From positions 186,001-250,000 of the forward strand of contig NZ_PXYG01000003.1 in the NCBI RefSeq assembly GCF_003012775.1: a DNA stretch of 64,000 nt, given 5' to 3'. The notes under the pieces were generated by a model. It saw only the letters and a program-made list of their open reading frames with translations, was not told where the DNA came from and did no database searches. A program made the translations under genes and the position numbers. The stretch's first letter is position 1; each line of letters opens with the position of its first letter. This DNA comes from Zobellella endophytica (GTDB lineage: Bacteria; Pseudomonadota; Gammaproteobacteria; Enterobacterales; Aeromonadaceae). Positions 55,507 to 64,000 of the stretch are shown piece by piece.

Positions 55507-55746
55507 GATGCTTCCCTACGTTGTTTCAGGTTAAGTATGTGGCCGCCTCTCCCCTGCGACCGGATAAAAACCGTGCTCTTTAAATGGGCACCGGCACTGC
55601 TAATGCTCGGGCCAGGCTATCGCCACGCCAACACGCAGCAAGTACATCCCTGTATGCTCGACGATGGCATCCCTGCCATCGACGGTTGGCTTAGGCAACA
55701 GCCTGCCCCTCTTGACTGTTCTGCATTACCGCGGCAGTACCTGTTA
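55507..55746. other. Leader region between aldehyde and alcohol dehydrogenase genes
   Basis: No gene. Contains an inverted repeat GATGGCA-TCCC-TGCCATC at about 55665–55682 and the weak sigma-54-like sequence noted under the alcohol dehydrogenase. The region presumably carries the promoter of the alcohol dehydrogenase gene. Confidence 0.45.
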
Positions 55747-57264
55747 TCAGAAGAAACCGAGCGGGTTGCTGTCGTAGCTCACCAGCAGGTTCTTGGTCAG
55801 CTGGTAGTGATCCAGCATCATCTTGTGGGTTTCGCGGCCGATGCCGGACTTCTTGTAGCCGCCGAAGGCGGCGTGGGCCGGATAGGCGTGGTAGCAGTTC
55901 ATCCAGATGCGTCCGGCCTGGATACCCCTGGCCATGCGGTAGGCGCGGTTCACATCCCGGGTCCAGACCCCGGCGCCCAGGCCGAACTCGGTGTCGTTGG
56001 CAATGGCCAGGGCTTCGGCCTCGTCCTTGAAGCGGGTCACTCCCACCGCCGGGCCGAAGATCTCTTCCTGGAACACCCGCATCTTGTTGTCGCCCTGGAA
56101 GATGGTGGGCTGGATATAGAAGCCGTTTTCCAGGCCGCTGATGCGGTTGGCCTGGCCACCGAGCAGCATGCGCGCACCTTCGTCCCGGCCGATCTGCATG
56201 TAGCTCAGGATCTTCTCGAACTGTTCCTGGGACGCCTGGGCCCCGACCTGGGTCTCGGTATCCAGCGGGTTGCCCTGCTTGATCTGGCGGCCGCGCACCA
56301 GCACCCGCTCCATGAAGTCGTCGAAGATGCTGTCCTGCACCAGGGCCCGGGACGGACAGGTGCAAACCTCGCCCTGGTTGAAGAAGGTGAGCAGCATGCC
56401 CTCGATGCACTTGTCGACGAACTCCGGCTCGTAGCGCATCACGTCTTCGAAGAAGATGTTGGGCGACTTGCCGCCCAGCTCCACGGTGGAGGGGATCAGC
56501 CGCTCGGCCGCCGCCTTGAGAATATGGATGCCGACCGGGGTGGAGCCGGTAAAGGCCAGTTTGGCGATGCCCGGGTGGCGCAGTATGGCCTCGCCCGCTT
56601 CCCGGCCCAGGCCGTTGACCACGTTGATCACGCCCGGGGGCAGCAGGTCGCCAATCAGCTCCATCATCACCAGGATGGAAGCCGGGGTCTGCTCGGCGGG
56701 CTTCAACACGGTACAGCAGCCCGAGGCCAGCACCGGCGCCAGTTTCCAGGCCGCCATCAGCAGCGGGAAGTTCCAGGGGATGATCTGCCCCACCACGCCC
56801 ACCGGCTCGTGGAAGTGATAGGAGGCGGTGCTGGCGTCCAGCTCGGCGGCGGTGCCTTCCTGGGCACGGATGGCGCCGGCGAAGTAGCGGAAGTGATCCA
56901 CCACCAGCGGGATGTCGGCGGCCAGGGTCTCGCGCACCGCCTTGCCGTTGTCCCAGGTTTCCGCCACCGCCAGCAGCTCGCGGTTCTGCTCGATGCGATC
57001 GGCGATGCGCAGCATGATGTTGGCCCGCTCCGCCACGGCGGTTTTGCTCCAGGTCGCGAAGGCCTGCTGGGCCGCCTGCACCGCCAGATCGATGTCCTGG
57101 GCATCGGAGCGGGGCACCTCGCAGAACACGGCACCGTTCACCGGCGAGACGTTTTCCATGTAGCGGCCGCTCACCGGCTCGCGCCATTGACCGCCGATAA
57201 AGTTCTGGTAGCGGGCCTTGAAGTTGACCACGGCTCCGGCTTGTCCTGGTTGCTGATAAATCAT
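55747..57264 (-). CDS. NAD-dependent aldehyde dehydrogenase (AcoD/AldB type)
   Basis: A 505-residue aldehyde dehydrogenase. The catalytic cysteine lies in [13 protein letters not shown] and the general-base glutamate in [12 protein letters not shown]; the NAD-binding part shows [20 protein letters not shown] and FTGSTPVG. The [20 protein letters not shown] end is typical of the acetaldehyde dehydrogenase II group. The ATG at 57264 follows AAGGAGAG. It is divergent from acoR and has its own sigma-54 promoter, so AcoR control is expected. Confidence 0.95.
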   Translation of the reverse strand: MIYQQPGQAGAVVNFKARYQNFIGGQWREPVSGRYMENVSPVNGAVFCEVPRSDAQDIDLAVQAAQQAFATWSKTAVAERANIMLRIADRIEQNRELLAVAETWDNGKAVRETLAADIPLVVDHFRYFAGAIRAQEGTAAELDASTASYHFHEPVGVVGQIIPWNFPLLMAAWKLAPVLASGCCTVLKPAEQTPASILVMMELIGDLLPPGVINVVNGLGREAGEAILRHPGIAKLAFTGSTPVGIHILKAAAERLIPSTVELGGKSPNIFFEDVMRYEPEFVDKCIEGMLLTFFNQGEVCTCPSRALVQDSIFDDFMERVLVRGRQIKQGNPLDTETQVGAQASQEQFEKILSYMQIGRDEGARMLLGGQANRISGLENGFYIQPTIFQGDNKMRVFQEEIFGPAVGVTRFKDEAEALAIANDTEFGLGAGVWTRDVNRAYRMARGIQAGRIWMNCYHAYPAHAAFGGYKKSGIGRETHKMMLDHYQLTKNLLVSYDSNPLGFF

Positions 57265-57329
57265 CACGGCTCTCCTTGCGGGTAATCTCGGTTGACGTTG
57301 ACGCCAGTCGGCGTTTGCAAACAGGTAGG

Positions 57330-57345
57330 TGCAAGGTCGGTGCCA
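57330..57345 (-). promoter_or_regulatory. Sigma-54 promoter of the aldehyde dehydrogenase gene
   Basis: On the minus strand TGGCAC-CGACC-TTGCA (57345–57330) matches the RpoN core at every conserved position, with GG and GC separated by exactly 10 nt. The start point would be about 57319, 55 nt before the ATG. The divergent gene encodes a sigma-54 activator, which strengthens the call. Confidence 0.88.
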
Positions 57346-57443
57346 GTTGTTGCAGATCAAGCAAACAAGGTTAAAAAGTCGTTACAATTGGGCCTTCTAA
57401 AGACTAACCTAAGGGAGTCCGCTCCCCGGTTGGCAAGGCGCTT

Positions 57444-57460
57444 TGTCCAGGGTCTGGACA
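57444..57460. promoter_or_regulatory. Candidate AcoR binding site
   Basis: TGTCCA-GGGTC-TGGACA is a perfect 6-bp inverted repeat, about 133 bp upstream of the predicted sigma-54 start point and 50 bp before the acoR start codon. Just downstream, GTGTTCAGT is repeated directly (57463 and 57477). This fits an enhancer that could also autoregulate acoR. Confidence 0.5.
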
Positions 57461-57503
57461 GGGTGTTCAGTACAGGTGTTCAGTTTCTTAACAGGCAGGG
57501 ACC

Positions 57504-59228
57504 ATGACCATCAGCACAGTGCTTACTCAGCCCCAGGATCTGGCTTTACTCGAACGTTCATGGCAACGAAGCCGCGACTACGGCCTGCTCCAGGCCGGTC
57601 GCTCCGATCCCCGCTGCCTGCCGCCCTCGGCCCTGAACCAGAAACAGCAACAACACGAGTTGCTGCTGCGCTACCTCCGCCACAGCCTGCCGCTGTTCGA
57701 ACAACTGCAGCAGGGCCGCCACTGTCGGTTGATCTTCGCCGATGCCGAGGGCACCATCCTCTTTACCAGCGGTGATCCCCACTTCGGCAGCAAGGCCCAG
57801 AAGATGGCCCTGGCCAGCGGCGCCAGCTGGCACGAGCAGAGCATGGGCACCAACGCCATCGGCACCGCCCTGAGTGAACAGAAAGAAATCTGCATCCTGG
57901 GCAATCAGCATTTTCTGGCCGCCAACCAGGGTATCAGCTGCAGCGCCAGCCCGGTGCTGTCGCCGAGCGGCGAGCTGCTGGGGGTGATCGACATCTCCAG
58001 CGAGGCCGGGGAACACGGCCAGGACATGATGCTGACCGCCCGGCTGATGGCCCTGTCGGTGGAAAACGCCCTGGTGATGAACCACGACGACACCCACTGG
58101 ATCCTGAGCCTGGCACCCGATGCAGGCAGCCTGCAGCAGCCCTGGTCCGGCATCATCGCCCTGCGGGAAGACGGCCAGCTGCTGGGCGCCAACCGCAGCG
58201 CCCGCCACTGGCTGCCGGAGTTGGACCTTCCCGCCATGCTGAGCGATCTGCGCCAGGGCGAGCTCACTCCGGTGGGCTCGGGGTTGGCCCTGCTGAGCCG
58301 CCAGCCCGGGCGACGCCCGGCTTCCCGCCCCGCGCCTGAGGCGAGCTCGGGCCTGGAGAGCACCGCCCTCAAGCTGATGGCCCGCTGCATTCCGCTGCTG
58401 ATCCAGGGCGAAACCGGCACCGGCAAGGATCACCTGGTACGCCGCCTGCACCGGCAGAGCGGCCGGGCCCAGGGTCCGCTGGTGGCGGTGAACTGCGGTG
58501 CCCTGCCCGCCGAGCTGCTCGAAGCCGAGCTGTTCGGCTACCTGCCCGGCGCCTTCACCGGCGGCAGCCGTCAGGGCCGCCCCGGCTATATCCGCGCCGC
58601 CCAGGGCGGCATCCTGTTCCTGGACGAGATCGGCGAGCTGCCGCTGGCGGCCCAGACCCGGCTGCTGCGGGTATTGCAGGAAAAGGCGGTGACCCCGCTC
58701 GGCAGCCATGCCCCCGAGCCGGTGGACTTTCAACTGGTGGCGGCCAGCCACCGGAACCTGGCCGCCATGGTGACGGACGGCGGCTTTCGCCAGGATCTGT
58801 ACTTTCGGATGAACGGCTTTTCACTGTGCCTGCCGCCGCTGCGGGACTATAGCCATGACGACTTCGTGCGGCTGGTGCACACCCTGCTGGCGGAGCTGGA
58901 GGAAGAGGTAGCGTTGGACGAGACCGCGCTGAATCTGCTCGGCGCCTACCACTGGCCGGGCAATGTCCGCCAGCTGAAACAGGTGCTGGAAGTAGCGGCG
59001 GTGCTGGCCGACGGCGGCCCTATCACTCCGGCCCAGTTGCCCGAGTTGCCGAATTTCGAGGAGAATGCCAAGGCCGGCCCGGCCACGGGGGATTTAAAAT
59101 CCCTCGCCGACAGATTGATAGTGCAGACCCTGGACGAGTGCGGCGGCAACGTCAGCGCCGCCGCCCGCCGCCTCAAGGTGAGCCGCACCACCCTCTATGC
59201 CCGGCTCAAGGCGCTGAAGGGCAATTAA
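57504..59228 (+). CDS. acoR: Sigma-54-dependent activator, AcoR family
   Basis: A 574-residue regulator: GAF-like sensor at about 60–190 ([18 protein letters not shown] is diagnostic of AcoR-type proteins), AAA+ domain at about 285–500 and a Fis-type helix-turn-helix at the end ([22 protein letters not shown]). Walker A is GETGTGKD. The sigma-54 contact loop reads GAFTGG instead of the usual GAFTGA. It is divergent from the aldehyde dehydrogenase and should activate it, probably with the alcohol dehydrogenase. Its stop overlaps the convergent chemoreceptor gene by 4 bp. Confidence 0.93.
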   Translation: MTISTVLTQPQDLALLERSWQRSRDYGLLQAGRSDPRCLPPSALNQKQQQHELLLRYLRHSLPLFEQLQQGRHCRLIFADAEGTILFTSGDPHFGSKAQKMALASGASWHEQSMGTNAIGTALSEQKEICILGNQHFLAANQGISCSASPVLSPSGELLGVIDISSEAGEHGQDMMLTARLMALSVENALVMNHDDTHWILSLAPDAGSLQQPWSGIIALREDGQLLGANRSARHWLPELDLPAMLSDLRQGELTPVGSGLALLSRQPGRRPASRPAPEASSGLESTALKLMARCIPLLIQGETGTGKDHLVRRLHRQSGRAQGPLVAVNCGALPAELLEAELFGYLPGAFTGGSRQGRPGYIRAAQGGILFLDEIGELPLAAQTRLLRVLQEKAVTPLGSHAPEPVDFQLVAASHRNLAAMVTDGGFRQDLYFRMNGFSLCLPPLRDYSHDDFVRLVHTLLAELEEEVALDETALNLLGAYHWPGNVRQLKQVLEVAAVLADGGPITPAQLPELPNFEENAKAGPATGDLKSLADRLIVQTLDECGGNVSAAARRLKVSRTTLYARLKALKGN

Positions 59229-60307
59229 GCCAGCACTTCCCGCTCCAGGGACGACAGGACCCGGGTCACCTCCATGCTGGCCTGCTCCATCGCCTCCAGG
59301 CACGCCAGCCCCTGTTGCCGATTGCCGGCGGCAAAGGCCTGCAAGGCCCTGGTCCCCTCGCCGTGTACCCGCTTGTGGCTGGCCTCCAGGCTCTTGAACG
59401 CCGGCAGGTGGCTGTACAGCCTGGCACCGCGCCCCTCGTAATACCATTTGCCCAGCCGACACTCGGTATGGGTGCTCACGCCCTGACCGAACTGGCGCTG
59501 CTCGATGCGCTGGTAGATATCGGTTTTCCACACCGCATGATCCAGTTTCACCGCCTCCAGGAAGGCGGTGGCGGCGTTGCGCTGGATCACCAGCCGCATG
59601 CCCTCGGCGTGGGTCAGCACCTCGCGGGTGACTTCGTCGATCTGCTGGGCGGAGGCGGAGATGTCATCCGTGCTCTCCAGCGACTGGCTGACCATGGTGT
59701 TGATGGCCCTGCTCTGCTCCAGCACCTGCTGCACCAGCTTGTTGATATTGCCGCTGGCCTCGTGGGCCTTGCCCGCCAAGGTACGTACCTCGTCGGCCAC
59801 CACCGCGAAGCCCCGGCCCTGCTCGCCGGCCCGGGCCGCCTCGATGGCGGCGTTGAGTGCCAGCAGGTTGGTCTGCTCCGAGATTTCCTGGATCACCGAG
59901 ACGAAGTTGCTGATCCTGCCGGCGGTGTCGGTGAGCACCGCCGCGCTCTCGGCGCTGTGCCCGACCTCGGTGTTGATCGCCACGGCGCGCTGCTGGAGCA
60001 CATCGGTCGCCTGGTAGGTGTGGGCAAAGACGCCTTCCATCTCGGTCAGCTTCTCCCGCTCGCCCAGCAGGGACTCGGCATTGGACACCATGCCCTCGCG
60101 GATGGCGGACAGCATGTCGGCGCCCTGCAGCACCACCTGCACCAGCTGATGGGCCAGCTGATGGCTTGATTTCAGCTCGTCGAGCTCGGCTTTGAGCGCC
60201 GTTATCCTGCTTTCCTTGGCCAACAGGCGCGTTTCATAGTCCGCCACCTGGGCGGCCAGTTGCAGCTCCAGCTCTAGTACCCGTTTCTTGATCTTGCCCG
60301 CAAACAT
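59225..60307 (-). CDS. Soluble chemoreceptor with CZB zinc-binding domain
   Basis: A 360-residue protein without membrane helices. It begins with a coiled coil (about 1–55), carries the chemoreceptor signalling hairpin ([37 protein letters not shown]) and ends with a CZB domain: [20 protein letters not shown] and the [12 protein letters not shown] histidines supply the zinc ligands. Related proteins sense hypochlorous acid or redox via the zinc-bound cysteine. The start at 60307 follows AGGGGAAAGC. Confidence 0.92.
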   Translation of the reverse strand: MFAGKIKKRVLELELQLAAQVADYETRLLAKESRITALKAELDELKSSHQLAHQLVQVVLQGADMLSAIREGMVSNAESLLGEREKLTEMEGVFAHTYQATDVLQQRAVAINTEVGHSAESAAVLTDTAGRISNFVSVIQEISEQTNLLALNAAIEAARAGEQGRGFAVVADEVRTLAGKAHEASGNINKLVQQVLEQSRAINTMVSQSLESTDDISASAQQIDEVTREVLTHAEGMRLVIQRNAATAFLEAVKLDHAVWKTDIYQRIEQRQFGQGVSTHTECRLGKWYYEGRGARLYSHLPAFKSLEASHKRVHGEGTRALQAFAAGNRQQGLACLEAMEQASMEVTRVLSSLEREVLA

Positions 60308-60486
60308 GCTTTCCCCTGTGGTGATAGCGTCCCGATTGACGCCATTAGGTACCATTTAAGTAGTAACCACAATATCATCCGCAGCAACAAGGCAGGTTTT
60401 TAACGGTTCTGTGAAGATAAGAGCAAAAAACGGGGAAAAGACGACATTGGCGGCGGATACGGGGCCGCCGGGCCCCATAAGATTGA

Positions 60487-61188
60487 CTAGATGTCGCTGC
60501 GGGGATACTTGGCGAATTCGCGGGAGATGTCGGCGTACAGCTCCACCGCCCACAGCGGCAGATGGGAGGCGAAACCGTCCAGCGGCTTTTTGCGCGGATC
60601 GTGCGGGGCGATGACCACCGAGGCCCGTTCGGTGCCGATGGTATTCACCAGCACGAACAGCTCTTCGATGGCGATATCGCCGACCGCCAGGCACCCGGTC
60701 GACTGTGCCTTGCCGTGGATGTAGATATCTCCGCCCGGATTGGAACGGCCTTCTTTGGCGGCCCGCATCAAATCGTAGGAATTGGGGTAATTCAGCCGCA
60801 TCGACAGATGAAACTGGCTGTTGGGGTTGAGGTGGGTAATGCGGTAGATGCCTTCCGGCACCTGCTTGTCGCCTTCGCGCAACTTGGGCCCGGGGCCACC
60901 GCTGGCCTTGCGGATGGGATAGCTGCGAATAAATTTGAAGTCGCCGTCGTTGCGGGCCCACAGCTCCAGCGCTTTTTCTTCCTTGGTGGCCAGCAGCACG
61001 ATTTCCTGCGGCGGGTACTCCATCTCGGCCCGCATAAAATGGGGCTTCATGCGTATTTCCGCCAGGGGGCCATAGGCAGCCAGCACATTGTCGATGCTGC
61101 CGTGATAGAGGTCGGCGGCAGCCGGAGCGGGATTCACTAAAGCGGCCAAAAGCAGGGCTGAAGCAGAAAATCCATTTAAAAGGCGCAT
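60487..61188 (-). CDS. L,D-transpeptidase (YkuD) family protein
   Basis: A 233-residue exported protein with a signal peptide (to about PAAA, residue 26) and a YkuD catalytic domain. The active-site segment is IYIHGKAQSTGCLAVGD, with His and the nucleophile Cys. Such enzymes make or break non-classical peptidoglycan crosslinks or anchor lipoprotein. The ATG at 61188 was preferred to a TTG 12 nt upstream. A GGGGCC/GGCCCC stem lies just after the stop (60461–60476). Confidence 0.88.
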   Translation of the reverse strand: MRLLNGFSASALLLAALVNPAPAAADLYHGSIDNVLAAYGPLAEIRMKPHFMRAEMEYPPQEIVLLATKEEKALELWARNDGDFKFIRSYPIRKASGGPGPKLREGDKQVPEGIYRITHLNPNSQFHLSMRLNYPNSYDLMRAAKEGRSNPGGDIYIHGKAQSTGCLAVGDIAIEELFVLVNTIGTERASVVIAPHDPRKKPLDGFASHLPLWAVELYADISREFAKYPRSDI

Positions 61189-61422
61189 AAGCGATAACAA
61201 GTCTGATGGAAAACCGATAAGGAAATGATAGCCCGGGGCGGGGCCGGTTGGAATCCGGCAACGGGAAAATAATTGATGGCGGCAAGAGTGAGGGAAGTAT
61301 TGCTATCCGGCCGGCACGGGTCAGTTTTGGGCGCAGCAAAACCCGATCCGGCCCGGCGCCGATTGCCCAAACCCGCCCTGGCGCCGACAATAACGGTTTG
61401 ACGTCTCAACCCCGGAAAGACG

Positions 61423-61962
61423 ATGTTCAAGCCTGCCATGCTGCTGTTGGCCCCGGCGCTGCTCCTGAGCGGCTGTGCCGGCCTGGAACTGCCCTATTAC
61501 GGCGGTGACACCAAGCGGGTGTCGGCCCGCACGCCCGGCGTCGCCGTTACCCGGGAAAGTCCGCCCGCCCTGAGCAGCGTGGCGTTCATCTCCGATTCAC
61601 GCTTTGACCGGGTCCGCGCCCGGCAATGCGCCGGTGAGCTGCTCACACCGCCGGCGGAAAAGGAGGACATCATCGAATACACCGGGGAGGATCTGCTGAA
61701 GGCCCGGGGCGAGATCGCGCTGGAGGAAATGCAATACGCCGTGCTGCCCACCCATTACCGGATCAGATTCCGGCTGGCCGCGCTGGCCCACCACAACGGC
61801 ATTACCTACGGCTTCAACCATCTGCAGCTGGCCCGGGAAAGCGACTGGGGCCTCGGCGGCCACGATTTCCAACCCCTGCCCCCCTCCGGCGCCGACGCCG
61901 ACAAGGTCTACCGGGCACTGCAAGCCTTGTATCAGGAACTGGACAGCTGTATCGCCGGCTGA
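61423..61962 (+). CDS. Hypothetical lipoprotein
   Basis: A 179-residue lipoprotein with lipobox LSGC (residues 15–18). Two further cysteines (RQCAGEL and the C-terminal DSCIAG) could form a disulfide. The middle shows ARGEIALEEMQYAVLPTHYRIRFRLAALAHH. I do not recognise the family. It stands alone between the L,D-transpeptidase gene and the tRNAs. Confidence 0.72.
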   Translation: MFKPAMLLLAPALLLSGCAGLELPYYGGDTKRVSARTPGVAVTRESPPALSSVAFISDSRFDRVRARQCAGELLTPPAEKEDIIEYTGEDLLKARGEIALEEMQYAVLPTHYRIRFRLAALAHHNGITYGFNHLQLARESDWGLGGHDFQPLPPSGADADKVYRALQALYQELDSCIAG

Positions 61963-62097
61963 GGTGATACCACTTGCGATGTTGGAATCGACTAAAACAC
62001 CTGAAAAGGGTTGAAAGTATTCCCCACCAATATTCCTCGGGAATCCCCCAACGCATTTCGTGTTAGTGCTCGTTAACCAGGAAAGCCGTATGCTTGA

Positions 62098-62184
62098 TGG
62101 TGCCCGGAGCCGGACTTGAACCGGCACGCTGTTACCAGCGAGGGATTTTAAATCCCTTGTGTCTACCGATTTCACCATCCGGGC
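62098..62184 (-). tRNA. leuZ: tRNA-Leu (anticodon UAA)
   Basis: 87 nt including an encoded CCA. The acceptor strand begins GCCCGGA and ends TCCGGGCACCA; the anticodon stem-loop is GGGATTTAAAATCCC with anticodon TAA; a long variable arm is present (CTCGCTGGTAACAGCG). It closely resembles E. coli leuZ and follows tRNA-Cys in the same order as in E. coli. Confidence 0.97.
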
Positions 62185-62204
62185 GTAGACGTACTGAGGA
62201 AATT

Positions 62205-62278
62205 TGGAGGCGCGTAGCGGAGTCGAACCGCTCTAAACGGATTTGCAATCCGCTGCATAACCGCTTTGCTAACGCGCC
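62205..62278 (-). tRNA. cysT: tRNA-Cys (anticodon GCA)
   Basis: 74 nt including an encoded CCA. The acceptor stem is GGCGCGT / ACGCGCC; the anticodon loop ATTGCAAAT carries GCA; the T-arm reads GCGGTTCGACTCCGC. It lies downstream of pgsA and upstream of tRNA-Leu, as in E. coli, but the tRNA-Gly that precedes it there is not found. Confidence 0.97.
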
Positions 62279-62410
62279 GAAAGAGGTCATTTAGATGCTG
62301 AGCATTCTAATGACCGGGGCCTGCCAGTCAACTTTAATCTGGATTTTTCGATTCGTTCGCACACTTTTTATGCGCAAGGCCCCATTTTGGCAATCGGGCC
62401 GGGCTGCCGG

Positions 62411-62959
62411 TCAGCGTGCCCCGGTCAAGTCGCCCCAGGCGGCTTTCAGGTAGTCGTAGGCCGAGGCCAGGGTCAGGCCGGTGGCCACGTACAGCAGCAG
62501 GTAGCTGGCCCAGATCATGTAGATGCTCTGCTGCCAGATAAGGCCGATCAGCGCCAGCATCTGGATGGTGGTCTTCCACTTGCCTATCCAGCTCACCGCC
62601 ACCCGCGCGCGCTGACCGATCTCCGCCATCCATTCGCGTAGGGCCGAGATGATGATCTCCCGCCCGATCATGAACATGGCGGGAATGGTCACCAGCGGGC
62701 TGCTGTAGTCTTCCACTATCAGAACCAGGGCGCTGGCCACCATCACCTTGTCGGCCACCGGATCGAGAAAGGCGCCGAAGGGCGTGCTCTGCTCGAGCTG
62801 ACGGGCCAGGAAGCCGTCGAACCAGTCGGTCACCGCCGCCAGGGTGAATACCGCCGCCGCCCAGAAATAGGCCCAGTCGAACGGCAGATAGAACAGAACG
62901 ATAAAAACCGGGATCAGCAGGAGTCGGAAAAAAGTCAGGGAATTAGGGACGTTTATCAT
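62411..62959 (-). CDS. pgsA: Phosphatidylglycerophosphate synthase PgsA
   Basis: Makes phosphatidylglycerophosphate from CDP-diacylglycerol and glycerol-3-phosphate at the inner membrane. The 182-residue length is standard. The CDP-alcohol phosphotransferase motif is [28 protein letters not shown] in running order, with all three conserved aspartates. It starts [17 protein letters not shown] and lies 48 bp after uvrC, the usual gammaproteobacterial order. Confidence 0.97.
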   Translation of the reverse strand: MINVPNSLTFFRLLLIPVFIVLFYLPFDWAYFWAAAVFTLAAVTDWFDGFLARQLEQSTPFGAFLDPVADKVMVASALVLIVEDYSSPLVTIPAMFMIGREIIISALREWMAEIGQRARVAVSWIGKWKTTIQMLALIGLIWQQSIYMIWASYLLLYVATGLTLASAYDYLKAAWGDLTGAR

Positions 62960-63007
62960 TGTTATTCAAGCCATAGGATGATGCTGTTACATGGTGCATG
63001 ATGAATC

Positions 63008-64000
63008 TCAGTGATGCAACGCATCATGTATTTTTTCTGCCAGCGCTTCGCTGATCCCCGGCACCTTGGCCAGTTCGTCCACGCTGGCCCGTTGCACCTC
63101 CTGCAGGCCACCCAGGTATTTCAACAACGCCTGGCGGCGCTTGGCTCCCACCCCGGGAATCGACTCCAGGGTGCTGGTGGTGCGTACCTTGCCCCGCTGG
63201 GCCCGGTGCCCGGTAATGGCGAAACGGTGGGATTCGTCGCGGATGTGCTGGATCAGGTGCAGCGCCGGCAGGTCGGCGGGCAAATGCCGCTCTTGGTGGC
63301 TGCCGCCCATGACGAGCGTCTCCAGCCCCGGCTTGCGGGTCACGCCCTTGGCCACGCCAACAAGCAGCGGCTTGCACGGGCTGTCCGCCAGTTCCCGGGC
63401 CACCACCTCTTCCGCCCGGGCCAGTTGGCCCAGGCCGCCGTCGATAAACAGCAGGTCGGGCAGCTTGTCCACATCGGCCTGGCGGAAACGCCGACTCAGC
63501 GCCTGCTCCATGGCGGCGTAGTCGTCGCCGGGGGTGATGCCGCCGATGTTGAAGCGGCGGTATTCGCTTTTCAGCGGCCCGTCCTGGTTGAACACCACGC
63601 AGGAGGCCACCGTCTTTTCCCCCATGGTATGGGAGATGTCGAAACATTCCATGCGGCCGATGTCGGTGACCGCCAGTACTTCTTCCAGCTGCTTGAGCCG
63701 CTGGCGCTGGGTGCTCTTGTGGGCCAGCCGGCTGGCCAGGGCGCTCTGGGCGTTGGTTTGCGCCAGCTTGATAAAGCGGGCCCGCTCGGCACGCAGCCGG
63801 CTGCGCAGCTTCACCCGCCGCTGGTAATGCTGGCTCAGGGTATCGCTCAGCACTTCCTCATCGGGCAGGCTGCGGTCGAGCAGGATTTCGGCGGGGGCTT
63901 CCCGGCCGCCGATACCGGACAGGTAAAACTGCAGCACGAAGCTCTGCAGAATCTCTTCCGGATCCGTGTCCGGCGGCATCCTGGGGAAATAGCTGCGGCT
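63008..64000 (-). CDS. uvrC: Excinuclease ABC subunit C, UvrC (5' end outside window)
   Basis: C-terminal 330 or so residues of the nucleotide-excision repair endonuclease. The RNase H-like 5'-incision domain is visible ([46 protein letters not shown]), followed by the helix-hairpin-helix region ([20 protein letters not shown] and [19 protein letters not shown]). The reading frame is open to the window edge. It is upstream of pgsA on the same strand. Confidence 0.97.
   Translation of the reverse strand, partial: SRSYFPRMPPDTDPEEILQSFVLQFYLSGIGGREAPAEILLDRSLPDEEVLSDTLSQHYQRRVKLRSRLRAERARFIKLAQTNAQSALASRLAHKSTQRQRLKQLEEVLAVTDIGRMECFDISHTMGEKTVASCVVFNQDGPLKSEYRRFNIGGITPGDDYAAMEQALSRRFRQADVDKLPDLLFIDGGLGQLARAEEVVARELADSPCKPLLVGVAKGVTRKPGLETLVMGGSHQERHLPADLPALHLIQHIRDESHRFAITGHRAQRGKVRTTSTLESIPGVGAKRRQALLKYLGGLQEVQRASVDELAKVPGISEALAEKIHDALHH

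Noticed and set aside
54646-57285. Plus-strand open frame of 879 codons opposite the two dehydrogenase genes
   Set aside because: It spans two genes and the gap between them with no recognisable domain; both antisense genes are certain.
62098-62278. tRNA genes as an integration site for a mobile island
   Set aside because: No integrase, no duplicated tRNA 3' end and no composition change were seen around them.
1-64000. CRISPR arrays, restriction or toxin–antitoxin systems, prophage genes
   Set aside because: Looked for on both strands; no regularly spaced direct repeats and none of the corresponding protein families were found.

Overview
The window is high-GC, gene-dense bacterial chromosome. 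The uvrC–pgsA–tRNA-Cys–tRNA-Leu(UAA) order at the right end, the E. coli-like tRNAs, and the MscK, TrhO, PurU and MltB homologues point to a gammaproteobacterium. An Oceanimonas/Zobellella-like member of the Aeromonadales is my best guess, from gene content only. No CRISPR array, prophage, integrase or intact insertion sequence was seen.

Layout. 1–5.9 kb (minus): a complete urease operon, ureDABC-EFG-hupE, with a predicted sigma-54 promoter and NtrC sites upstream. 6–7.5 kb: an NCS1 nucleobase-type permease with a CRP-like site. 7.8–10.8 kb: a visibly lower-GC block with a DsbA-family oxidoreductase, WrbA and a LysR regulator. 11–15.4 kb (minus): the 2-methylcitrate cycle operon (GntR regulator, prpB, prpC, prpD), with the same 8-bp palindrome in front of the regulator and in front of prpD. 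15.6–18 kb: a GGDEF–EAL protein overlapped by a secreted, cysteine-free sulfite-oxidase-fold protein. 18.3–30.5 kb: housekeeping and envelope genes (MscK, a 5'-nucleotidase lipoprotein, PurU, glycine-zipper proteins, a phosphoribosyltransferase, a DJ-1-like protein, MltB). 30.8–41.3 kb: a chemoreceptor, TrhO, three drug/metabolite-type exporters, acetyltransferases, a nitroreductase and a Crp/Fnr regulator. 41.4–47.6 kb: a UTRA-type GntR regulator divergent from a six-gene operon (binding protein, cytosolic phosphodiesterase-like enzyme, two permeases, ATPase, HAD phosphatase). 48–54.2 kb: an EAL–CBS–GGDDF protein and an aapJQMP amino-acid ABC transporter. 54.3–60.3 kb: an iron alcohol dehydrogenase, an aldehyde dehydrogenase, the sigma-54 activator AcoR and a CZB chemoreceptor. 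60.4–64 kb: an L,D-transpeptidase, a lipoprotein, two tRNAs, pgsA and the end of uvrC.

The most interesting unit is the 42.2–47.6 kb operon. Five 11-bp-phased units resembling a PhoB box precede it, and it encodes an importer plus two cytosolic phosphate-releasing enzymes. I infer a phosphate-starvation system that imports an intact organophosphate (or phosphonate) and removes its phosphate inside the cell.

Two families of small intergenic repeats are scattered through the window. One consists of 18-bp palindromes with a CTAC tail, at five loci. The other consists of roughly 95–170 bp elements with terminal inverted repeats beginning CAAAGGG. One end of the second family lies inside a permease gene and is translated.
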